From assembly GCA_035477215.1 (NCBI GenBank), contig DATIKU010000052.1, forward strand, positions 1 through 62,154: 62,154 bases of DNA, read 5' to 3'. Source of the DNA: Spirochaetota bacterium. Its GTDB lineage: Bacteria > Spirochaetota > UBA4802 > UBA5368. How positions within the stretch are numbered: position 1 is the stretch's first letter; each line of letters starts with the position of its first letter. Made by a program: the position numbers and the translations under genes. Positions 42,026 through 48,853 of this stretch are shown piece by piece. A model generated the notes under the pieces. That model saw nothing but the letters and a program-made list of their open reading frames with translations. It was not told where the DNA came from and did not search any database.

Positions 42026-42055
42026 ATTATGGGGGATGTATCGTGTGGGTGTCAA
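42026..42055 (-). promoter_or_regulatory. trp operon promoter
   Basis: On the minus strand TTGACA (42055-42050), an 18-nt spacer and CATAAT (42031-42026) make a strong sigma-70 promoter about 10 bp ahead of the leader-peptide ATG. No TrpR-type operator dyad is obvious over it. Confidence 0.8.
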
Positions 42056-42253
42056 GGATTTTTTAGAATTTTTTTTGGGGCGATTGCAAGTAAGCAAGCG
42101 AGCTGCAAACATCCCGGAAAACACGCCAGATGCGGCCTCATCGTACAGGCGGAAATAATGGTTTTAACGCTTGATAAAAACATCCCCCCATTGTCATCTT
42201 GCAAAATAGTAGTGATAGATAATAAATCCATGAAATCATGTACGCGGTAATAA

Positions 42254-43831
42254 TTGAAATCGATAATCAATAAACCACTGTCCAAATGGTGGAACGACGT
42301 CAAAGAACACTACCGGCCCGATGAAATATTGAAATTTCTTCAGAATAACAGGCATATTCTTGAAGATCGCATCTCCCGACTGGATAACAATAAGTACCTG
42401 TACAGATGGGTGCACCGATTCTTCTCGCTGTTCTCGGAAGTCGCGGGAATAATCGACCGCGTTTTCTCGCTCGTCCTGCGCCTTCTCCTGCTCATGCCCG
42501 TGGTGCGAATCGGAATTCAAAAATATCGGGACTGGATAAACCATTTAAATTTCAGGGAATTCGTCGAGTTTATAAGGGCGAAAATGTACTCTCTCAGACA
42601 TCCTCCGCACAACGAGGGCGAGATGAGACTCATCGAAGAGATCATGGAGTACGCCTCGAAACATGGTTTCGATTATAAAACGCTGATTCCCGGAGCCCGG
42701 AAAAAATACGTTGAAAAGAAAAACCAGTTGATGCAGCATAAATATTTTCAGGAGTTTTCAAAAACGGTGCTCGAAAGGCTTCTCGCCATTCAGTTTTCAT
42801 TTCACCGCAATATTTTCCCCGTACTCCCCGATTCGGCGTTCTGGCATAAATTCTTCGAGTTCCTTGAGCGCAGAAAAGTCATCGATGTAATCCTCGTAAA
42901 TAAAAATGAAAAACGCACCTCTTTCAAATCTGGCACATCGGAAGAAATAGCCTCGACTGACGTAATGGGTATTCTGAAACGTTTGACCGCGATCAAAAAC
43001 GCCGGCCGCCGTATCTTTTTTATCGGCCATCACGAGGGATATCTCGGACCGTATTTTGTACGAAGCGTCATCCGCAAACTCGGGTTCGATACGCTGACGA
43101 AAAACTGCAACACGGTTGTTGGCCCAAGAATGTTTTCCAATCTCGTTCTTCGAAACGGCGCGGCAAATGTCGGGAATCTTTTTCTCACCGTGCCATCGCA
43201 GAAAACGACGTCAATCCAGACCCGCGGGCTCGCCGAGGAGCTCCGGAAAACCGCGAAACGGACCCAGTGCCTCATAAAGATGCCCGACCCCGGTCTTAAA
43301 ATGATACTGGAAAACGAATACGCCGACTTCATGAACGCGTTCGTACGGGGCGACGCCAAAAGCTTCGAGATCTGCACCTCCTCGCTCGAACTGGGCGAGC
43401 TTCGGGATCTCAGGGCGTTTTTCAAAAAATACGGCTTCCCCGAAACCATGAAAGAGTTCAGCATGGAGGATTACACCCTGTTCAAAAATGTCCTGGGCGA
43501 GAGTTTCCTGATCTTCCCCGAGGGCTCGCGCTCCTACGTGGACCCCGACGGTGCGGTGGTGATGAAATACATCAACCCCAAATACTTCGAGGCGTACATG
43601 AGGCCGGGCGATTACATAGCCCCCGTCAACCTTGTCGGCGGATCGGACCTCACCCGGGGCTGGCGCCTCAAACGCGCGATGCTCGGCATATCGATGGACG
43701 ACCCGTTCGAGGTAACGGCCAAAATGCTGAAAAACTTCGAAGAAGCCGGCCTCGCCGTAATGAAAAAAATAGCGGCCCTCCCCAATATAAAAATCGTGCG
43801 GTTCAAGGAAGAGATACAGTTCAGATCGTAA
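42254..43831 (+). CDS. Glycerolipid acyltransferase-like protein (PlsB/PlsC superfamily)
   Basis: This 525-residue protein has a long helical N-terminal half and a C-terminal acyltransferase domain with LGESFLIFPEGSRS, the FPEGTRS-like substrate motif of glycerol-3-phosphate and 1-acyl-G3P acyltransferases. The usual catalytic HX4D is not clear: the expected place reads FFIGHHEGYLGPYF, with no Asp at the right spacing. The length is intermediate between PlsC (about 250) and PlsB (about 800). An in-frame stop lies immediately upstream, so the start must be the TTG at 42254 or later. It should act at the membrane. It is divergent from the trp promoter. Confidence 0.65.
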   Translation: MKSIINKPLSKWWNDVKEHYRPDEILKFLQNNRHILEDRISRLDNNKYLYRWVHRFFSLFSEVAGIIDRVFSLVLRLLLLMPVVRIGIQKYRDWINHLNFREFVEFIRAKMYSLRHPPHNEGEMRLIEEIMEYASKHGFDYKTLIPGARKKYVEKKNQLMQHKYFQEFSKTVLERLLAIQFSFHRNIFPVLPDSAFWHKFFEFLERRKVIDVILVNKNEKRTSFKSGTSEEIASTDVMGILKRLTAIKNAGRRIFFIGHHEGYLGPYFVRSVIRKLGFDTLTKNCNTVVGPRMFSNLVLRNGAANVGNLFLTVPSQKTTSIQTRGLAEELRKTAKRTQCLIKMPDPGLKMILENEYADFMNAFVRGDAKSFEICTSSLELGELRDLRAFFKKYGFPETMKEFSMEDYTLFKNVLGESFLIFPEGSRSYVDPDGAVVMKYINPKYFEAYMRPGDYIAPVNLVGGSDLTRGWRLKRAMLGISMDDPFEVTAKMLKNFEEAGLAVMKKIAALPNIKIVRFKEEIQFRS

Positions 43832-43850
43832 GCCGCGGACCGTTTCGACC

Positions 43851-43980
43851 TCACCCCCTCACCCCCTCACCCCCTCTCCCATTAAGCTCGGAAGAAAGGA
43901 GAGGGGGAGTTGACATGATGAGCTTAAGGTTTAAGAGCCCTCGCCCTTCGGGAGAGGGCGCGCCGGCGGCGGGGTGAGGG
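43851..43980. repeat. CACCCCCT-type intergenic repeat with hairpins
   Basis: Just after the acyltransferase stop are repeated TCACCCCC units (43851-43880). CCCCCTCTCC then pairs with GGAGAGGGGG near 43899-43909, and a second block has CCTCGCCCTTCGGGAGAGGGCG. This is the repeat style found with DUF559 islands elsewhere, though no DUF559 gene is here. Confidence 0.6.
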
Positions 43981-44322
43981 CGAAACGGGCCCGGCGTCGT
44001 TTCGCTCGTCCTCGCCGATGGAAGGCAGTCCGGCGACATGCAGATCGGCGGGCTTCTCTCGCTCGGCGTGTCGAACGCCGACGAAACGGGACCGGCGCCT
44101 CGGCCGGGAATTATCTTGACGGCGACCCCGCGCCATGGGGGGACGCGTCGATGGACCCCGGCGCTTAATACGAGCCCGTACTTTATCGCCAAGAGCTTCG
44201 CGGTGCTCTACCCGGCGCGGACGGCGGTGTCCGACCTCGAGATGGAGGGCATGGCCTATTTCGCGACGGTGCCGCCGGGCTTTCGTGTCGCTTTGCATTG
44301 TTCCCGATACCGCTCGGAATGA
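43981..44322 (+). pseudogene. Unrecognised gene remnant
   Basis: One frame is open to TGA 44320-44322 and contains plausible protein-like runs (VSLVLADGRQSGDMQIGGLL, then PYFIAKSFAVLYPARTAVSD, EMEGMAYFATVPPG). The runs are separated by low-quality segments and there is no convincing start or family. The stretch EMEG would fit a nucleoside phosphorylase-like remnant, but this is a guess. Composition and the surrounding repeats point to decay. Confidence 0.3.
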
Positions 44323-44419
44323 ATCACTGTTTGCTGCCGTGCGTGGAAAACAACCGGGTATGGTATCGTTCCGCCGAAATCTTTGCGGAATATATAAAAA
44401 CTGGTTCTTGAACACATGA

Positions 44420-44707
44420 CGCTATTGCTGGAAAAATATAATAAGTTACATAGCGGCAAAACAATCAACCGAACTCGAATCCGCCGCTCTCAGGGCCCGG
44501 TCGGAGGGGAGGACCGTTTTAGCGGAGCTTGCCGATGGAAGGATAATCGGTTTCCCGGCGGATCGTTTTGCCATTTTGAAAACCGCCGGCGAAGACCAAC
44601 TCAGGGAAGTCCCCCTGCGCCCGAATGGATACGCGCTGCGCTGGGAATCGCTTGAAGAAGACATCACGGTGCCGGGCATAATCGCCGGTCATTTCGAGCC
44701 GCCCTGA
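44420..44707 (+). pseudogene. DUF2442-family remnant lacking a start codon
   Basis: The frame ending at TGA 44705 encodes LAELADGRIIGFPADRFAIL, REVPLRPNGYALRWESLEED and ITVPGIIAGHFEPP, a good match to DUF2442. These proteins often accompany DUF4160 or toxin-like partners. Between the upstream stop (44417) and the domain there is no ATG or GTG at a sensible place, while an overlapping frame has an ATG (44416), so a frameshift or 5' truncation is likely. No DUF4160 partner is visible upstream. Confidence 0.55.
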
Positions 44708-44732
44708 TTCATCCTCTAATTCCCCATCCTCC

Positions 44733-44785
44733 ACAAAAACCGCGTGACAATCCGCTCCCCCAGCCGTAGCCTTGCGCGCATGGTG
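44733..44785. repeat. Left exact 53-bp direct repeat around the HEPN/MNT module
   Basis: The sequence from ACAAAAACCGCGTGAC to GCGCGCATGGTG is identical over 53 bp to 45664-45716. It carries a copy of the start codon of the downstream MBL-fold gene, here followed by a 17-codon dead end. Copies are 931 bp apart. Confidence 0.9.
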
Positions 44786-44885
44786 TTCGTAGCGCAATGT
44801 TTCAACCGGATAGTCCCGGTATGCGAAAAGTGAACCGGCCTGCGACCCGCCTGCCGGGACAATGCGGATCAGGTGGTAAAATACA

Positions 44886-44913
44886 TTGACATCCGTCGCG
44901 ACTGATGTACAAT
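44886..44913 (+). promoter_or_regulatory. Putative promoter of the HEPN/MNT pair
   Basis: TTGACA, 16-nt spacer, TACAAT, about 58 bp before the HEPN ATG. It lies inside the module bounded by the 53-bp repeats, so it would travel with it. Confidence 0.55.
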
Positions 44914-44971
44914 AAAGACACCTGAGAAAATGAGTCAAACGCGAGACGTTACATAAACATCTGTTGCGGCC

Positions 44972-45370
44972 ATGGAAATTAAAGAAAAAACCGGCTATTG
45001 GACCAACCTTGCCGTCGACGACCTCGACTCGGCCGAGATAATGCTGGAAAAGAAGAAATACTTGCAGTCGGGCTTTTACTGCCATCAGACGATTGAGAAG
45101 ATTTTAAAGGCGTATTACTGGTACACCAGAGAGCAGGATCCACCCTATACCCACAACCTGATGAAACTTGCGGAGGCCGGCGGCCTGGTAGAGCTGTTGA
45201 CCGAGGAACGGAAAAGGCTTATGGATATATTGATGCCTCTTAATATCGAAGCGAGGTATCCCGATAACAAGATGGCGTTGCTGAAAACGCTCACTCATTC
45301 GAGATCAACGGGACTATACCGGCAGACAAAAGAGATGTTTTTATGGATGAGATCACTGATAGAAAAATAA
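44972..45370 (+). CDS. HEPN-domain protein (toxin-type partner)
   Basis: The 132-residue helical protein matches the HEPN family: AVDDLDSAEIMLEKKKYLQS, FYCHQTIEKILKAYYWYT, the THNLMKLAE helix and a conserved EARYPD. HEPN proteins paired with MNT nucleotidyltransferases act as RNases or as the antitoxin-controlled half of a toxin-antitoxin system, where the MNT enzyme AMPylates the HEPN toxin. I did not find a textbook RX4-6H motif at ideal spacing. There is no clear Shine-Dalgarno before ATG 44972. It overlaps the MNT gene by 28 bp. Confidence 0.83.
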   Translation: MEIKEKTGYWTNLAVDDLDSAEIMLEKKKYLQSGFYCHQTIEKILKAYYWYTREQDPPYTHNLMKLAEAGGLVELLTEERKRLMDILMPLNIEARYPDNKMALLKTLTHSRSTGLYRQTKEMFLWMRSLIEK

Positions 45371-45648
45371 GGGAATACGCCGATCTTGTCAGGCGCATCA
45401 TGCCCGTCAGCGCGATCGTTTTATACGGCAGCCATGCGCGAGGGGAAGAGCGCGGGGACAGCGATATCGATATCGCCGTTGTGGTCGACGAGCTGAGAGG
45501 GGATTTTCTCGATGTAAACGCGCGCCTGTTCGCCCTGTGTCGCGAAGTGGACGTCGCGATAGAGCCGAAGCTCATTGTAAAAAAGAACAACGCGAGCGGG
45601 TTCCTCGAAAGCATCTTGAAGTACGGTAAAGTGATCGATCCCGAATAA
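45343..45648 (+). CDS. MNT-type minimal nucleotidyltransferase (antitoxin-type)
   Basis: The 101-residue protein has the nucleotidyltransferase signature GSX10DXD exactly: G29-S30, then D41 and D43 (YGSHARGEERGDSDIDIAVV), with a third acidic residue likely in REVDVAIE. MNT proteins modify or bind HEPN partners with nucleotides. It overlaps the HEPN gene, giving a coupled HEPN-MNT cassette bounded by the 53-bp direct repeats. Confidence 0.87.
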   Translation: MDEITDRKIREYADLVRRIMPVSAIVLYGSHARGEERGDSDIDIAVVVDELRGDFLDVNARLFALCREVDVAIEPKLIVKKNNASGFLESILKYGKVIDPE

Positions 45649-45663
45649 TCTCCCCCGCCCCGA

Positions 45664-45716
45664 ACAAAAACCGCGTGACAATCCGCTCCCCCAGCCGTAG
45701 CCTTGCGCGCATGGTG
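45664..45716. repeat. Right exact 53-bp direct repeat, covering the MBL-fold start
   Basis: Identical to 44733-44785, it starts 16 bp after the MNT stop and ends two codons into the MBL-fold gene (ATG 45711). It is consistent with duplication at an insertion site. Confidence 0.9.
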
Positions 45717-46478
45717 CTCATCTCGCTCCAGTCCGGAAGCAACGGCAACTGCGTTTACGTGGAGTCCGGCGGCGTGCGCCTCCTCTTCGACGCAGGGATC
45801 AGCGGCCGAAGGGCGCGCGAGCGGCTGGCCGCACACGGGCGCGACATCCGCGGCGTCGACGCGCTCATTATATCGCACGACCACGCCGATCACGTCTCAT
45901 GTGCGGGCGTGTATCACCGCATGTTCGGAGCGCCGCTTCTCGTCTCCGATCGCACGCTCGATGCGGCGTGCGCGAAGTATGAGATGCGACGCCTGAGCGA
46001 CGTGCGCCATTTCCGGCCCGGCGAAACGCTCCGCTTCGGACACGTACGCGTACAGACCATCCCAACGCCCCACGACGGCGCCGACGGGGCCGCCTTCGTG
46101 GTCGATGACGGAAATGTCCGTCTTGCCGTCCTTACCGACCTGGGGCACGTCTTCGGCGACCTGCGTTCGGTCATCGCCTCGGCCGACGCCGTTTTCCTGG
46201 AAAGCAACTACGATCCGGGCATGCTCGCCGGTGGGCCGTATCCCGCCGCGCTCAAGCGGCGTATCAGCGGCGCGGGCGGGCACCTCTCGAACGAGGAGGC
46301 GGCGGCGCTCCTTGCCGGTTCCGCTTCGTCTGGGCTCAGATGGGTGTGCCTGGCGCACCTTTCGCAGGAAAACAATACGCCCGAACATGCGCTTGCCGCG
46401 CACCGGAACGCGCTGGGAAGCGGCGTTGTCCTGCACCTGGCCCCGCGTTACGGCACATCCCCCTTGCTCAAACTCTGA
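45711..46478 (+). CDS. MBL-fold metal-dependent hydrolase (YycJ/WalJ-like)
   Basis: The 255-residue protein has the beta-lactamase-fold signature SHDHADHVS (HxHxDH) and the N-terminal SLQSGSNGNCVYVESGGVRL of the YycJ/WalJ branch. IPTPHDGADGAAFVV, AVLTDLGHVF and a late LAHLSQENN complete the metal site. YycJ-type proteins are implicated in DNA repair or cell-wall stress control; the substrate here is unknown. ATG 45711 lacks a Shine-Dalgarno, and GTG 45675 is an alternative. The start sits inside a repeat generated next to the HEPN/MNT insertion, so the original 5' region may have been replaced. Confidence 0.82.
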   Translation: MVLISLQSGSNGNCVYVESGGVRLLFDAGISGRRARERLAAHGRDIRGVDALIISHDHADHVSCAGVYHRMFGAPLLVSDRTLDAACAKYEMRRLSDVRHFRPGETLRFGHVRVQTIPTPHDGADGAAFVVDDGNVRLAVLTDLGHVFGDLRSVIASADAVFLESNYDPGMLAGGPYPAALKRRISGAGGHLSNEEAAALLAGSASSGLRWVCLAHLSQENNTPEHALAAHRNALGSGVVLHLAPRYGTSPLLKL

Positions 46479-46608
46479 GGACTCGGGAAGGGCCGCGAAT
46501 CGCCCGCCGGTCTGCCTCTAAAAACGGATTGACCGCGGGCCCGAAGCGTGTGTATACAGCCTGTTATGGCGCCACGGCGCCGATATCATACTGCATGGAG
46601 GAAGCACG

Positions 46609-47016
46609 ATGCCGTTTCTATCCTGGAACGATAAATACGCGGTCGGCGTCGCCGAGATCGACGAGCAGCACCGCCACCTCTTCAAACTCACCAACGATTT
46701 CCACGACGCGCTGACCGTCGGCTCGGCGAGGCGGAACCTGGGCGACGCGCTCGACGCGCTGGTCGACTACGCCCGCCGCCACTTCGGCTCGGAAGAGAAG
46801 CTCATGAGCGAGTGCGCTTATCCGGAGCTCGCGAACCAGAAGATCGAGCACGACCGGCTTACACGCGAGGCGCTCGAATTCAGGGCGCGCTTCATGGAAG
46901 GGAAGCCCGTCTCGACACTCGAGTTCGCCAAAGTTCTCTCGGACTGGCTCGTCAATCATATCATCGTAATGGACAAGAAGATCGGCATCTACATCAAAAC
47001 GAGGGGCGCGAAGTAG
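46609..47016 (+). CDS. Bacteriohemerythrin with one changed iron ligand position
   Basis: This 135-residue four-helix protein has the hemerythrin pattern: H21 (IDEQHRHLF), H58 and E62 (RRHFGSEEKLM), H81, H117 and D122 (WLVNHIIVMDKKIG). The expected HxxxH of helix three reads ANQKIEH, so the first histidine is replaced by Q77 (codon CAG 46837-46839). Hemerythrins bind oxygen or sense it through a di-iron site; loss of one His may change affinity or chemistry. AGGAAG precedes the ATG, and a strong GC hairpin follows. It is monocistronic. Confidence 0.88.
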   Translation: MPFLSWNDKYAVGVAEIDEQHRHLFKLTNDFHDALTVGSARRNLGDALDALVDYARRHFGSEEKLMSECAYPELANQKIEHDRLTREALEFRARFMEGKPVSTLEFAKVLSDWLVNHIIVMDKKIGIYIKTRGAK

Positions 47017-47028
47017 CGGTAATCGCAA

Positions 47029-47059
47029 ACACGCCGCGGGTATCGCTCCCGCGGCGTGT
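47029..47059 (+). terminator. Hairpin after the bacteriohemerythrin gene
   Basis: ACACGCCGCGGG pairs perfectly (12 bp) with CCCGCGGCGTGT across a 7-nt loop. There is no U-run, so termination efficiency is uncertain. It lies in the convergent gap with the symporter gene and could serve both strands. Confidence 0.5.
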
Positions 47060-47098
47060 CGGTAATAAGCGTCAGGGTGCGCGTTCAGCCCTCCGTCA

Positions 47099-48517
47099 TC
47101 AGTATTCCCCGTTTTCGACCGGGAATTCGTATTCGGATGCCGGCTTAACCGGAAGCAGCTTTTTGTAAATCGCTATCGAGATAAATCCCGCCACGTACAT
47201 CCACAGGCCGAAGATCGCCGAGGTGAAGAACATCGAGCTGTAGAAGTCGCCCATGTAATCCTGAATGAGAAGAGCGATCGCCATGGCGAGCGAGGCGTTG
47301 CGCAGTCCCGTCTCGAGCGAAATGGCCCTGGTCTGATAGTTGTTGATGCCGATGAGCTTCGGAATCACGGCCCCGAGGAGCATTCCCATCAGCGTCAGGA
47401 CGAAGACCATGGTGTAAAACGCGAATCCGTAGCGCTCGGTGTCGGAGAACATATCGAGGTTGCCGAGCAGCCCCGCGCCGATGAGGAAGAGGAGCGCGAT
47501 GACGCCAAGCGCCGAGAAGAAAGGCGTCGCCTTCGTCGCGAAGTTCGGCCAGCGGTTGCGGACCGACATGCCCACCGCAAGCGGGACGATCACCAGTATG
47601 ATGATGGTCTGGATGACCATTTTCACCGGGATGCTGACCTCGGGAACATGAGCGCAATAGACCGTGAGCAGAAGCGGTGTGAAGAAGATGGAGAGCACCG
47701 TCGAGAACGAGGTGAGCGAAATCGAAAGCGCGAGGTCGCCCTTGGCATAGTAGGTCATGAGGTTCGAGGTGACCCCGCCGGGGCTCACCGCGATGAGCAC
47801 CATTCCGACGAAGACGAAGGGGAATGCCTCGTAAAAACCGAGCGCCCTGCCAAGCCCGACGGCGACAAGCGGCATGATCGCCCACTGTAAAAACGCGCCG
47901 GCAAGCATACCCTTCGGTTTCTGGAACACGATCTTGAAGTCCTTCATGGTAAGAGTGAGGCCCATGCCCAGCATTACGAAAAAGAGCATGAGGACGATCG
48001 ATATCTTGAATATCCTGTCCAGAGGGAGCTGTTTGGGCTTCTCCATGAAATGGGCGAATAAGTAGGTCTCGCCGTCCACGGTTCCCTTTATGGTCTGGAT
48101 CTTGAACGTCAGCCTGTCCTCGAGCATTTTTTCGAGGTTCGCGTAGCGCGACGCTAAGCCCTCTTTTTCGAGTGTTTCCTTCGACGGTACGGCGAGGATG
48201 AAAAGCTCTCCCTTGATGCTGCGCACCAGAAAGATGCTGGTCGCATCACCGGTCACCGTGGCCGCGCTTGCTTTTAAAAGCCTCAGGTGGCCCTGAAACT
48301 CGGTTTCGTTCGCGTTCCTCCAGTCCAGCTTCCTCGACGCCTCGTTGAGCTTCTTGATGAGCGTCAGGTCTCCGGTGCCCTTTGCGGCTATGGAAAGGCG
48401 GCGGTACATATCTTCGTCGGCGTATGCGATGGATGAAACGAATAGCGCGATGACCAGCGCCACCGTCGCTCGAATGGCGGTTGCGGCTCTTCCGCCTTTT
48501 AGACCGGTTTGATTCAT
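47099..48517 (-). CDS. Bile acid:sodium symporter (BASS/SBF) family protein with N-terminal extracytoplasmic domain
   Basis: The 472-residue protein has a signal-like helix (VALVIALFVSSIAYA), then a soluble ~135-residue domain (residues ~35-170: YRRLSIAAKGTGDLTLIKKL, WRNANETEFQGHLRLLKASA). The ten-helix SBF fold follows: FFVMLGMGLTLTMKDFK, LIAVSPGGVTSNLMTYYAKG, TRAISLETGLRNASLAMAI. These motifs match the BASS sodium-site regions. The extra domain is absent from ordinary BASS transporters (about 310 residues). The substrate is unknown. A GGGGG Shine-Dalgarno precedes ATG 48517, and there is no operon partner. Confidence 0.83.
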   Translation of the reverse strand: MNQTGLKGGRAATAIRATVALVIALFVSSIAYADEDMYRRLSIAAKGTGDLTLIKKLNEASRKLDWRNANETEFQGHLRLLKASAATVTGDATSIFLVRSIKGELFILAVPSKETLEKEGLASRYANLEKMLEDRLTFKIQTIKGTVDGETYLFAHFMEKPKQLPLDRIFKISIVLMLFFVMLGMGLTLTMKDFKIVFQKPKGMLAGAFLQWAIMPLVAVGLGRALGFYEAFPFVFVGMVLIAVSPGGVTSNLMTYYAKGDLALSISLTSFSTVLSIFFTPLLLTVYCAHVPEVSIPVKMVIQTIIILVIVPLAVGMSVRNRWPNFATKATPFFSALGVIALLFLIGAGLLGNLDMFSDTERYGFAFYTMVFVLTLMGMLLGAVIPKLIGINNYQTRAISLETGLRNASLAMAIALLIQDYMGDFYSSMFFTSAIFGLWMYVAGFISIAIYKKLLPVKPASEYEFPVENGEY

Positions 48518-48853
48518 TATCCAACCCCCTGTTGTTTTTATCTGCCCGTCTCTCAGTCGCGGCGGGCCGCGATAGAGGTGATGTACAAGACGCCGGCCGT
48601 CCGTGTGTCCCCGGATCGTAAAGTGATTTGTTCAAAAGACCACCTGCCGAATTTCTCCGGCCATGGCGGAATATCCGTACGCCGTTTAGCGTGTCCAAAG
48701 AACAAAATTTACATGAAGACGACACACTGTACACATATAACCTTATCGAGAATGTGTCAATTATTTATTGCGGGACCGGCCTCGCCTCTGAAATACTATT
48801 TGCATTAATAATCCGGCGCTTCCATAATCAGGTATCTGGTGTGAGAGAATCAA
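48518..48853. other. Divergent intergenic region
   Basis: This 336-bp gap between the symporter and the binding-lipoprotein genes shows no gene. It holds a promoter for the lipoprotein (48800-48828). It also has TGTACACATATA at 48728-48739, whose complement TATATGTGTACA recurs ahead of the RHH antitoxin at 58997-59008. Confidence 0.5.
48800..48828 (+). promoter_or_regulatory. Putative promoter of the binding-lipoprotein/kinase pair
   Basis: TTGCAT, 17-nt spacer, CATAAT, about 25 bp before ATG 48854, the first gene of the pair. Confidence 0.5.

Noticed and set aside
41903-42124. A 73-residue frame in the trp leader
   Set aside because: It is in a different frame from the Trp-rich leader peptide and begins upstream of the promoter; the WWW frame fits the attenuator structure.
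44256-44679. Several short frames on both strands in the decay zone
   Set aside because: None has a credible start, Shine-Dalgarno or family resemblance apart from the DUF2442 segment.
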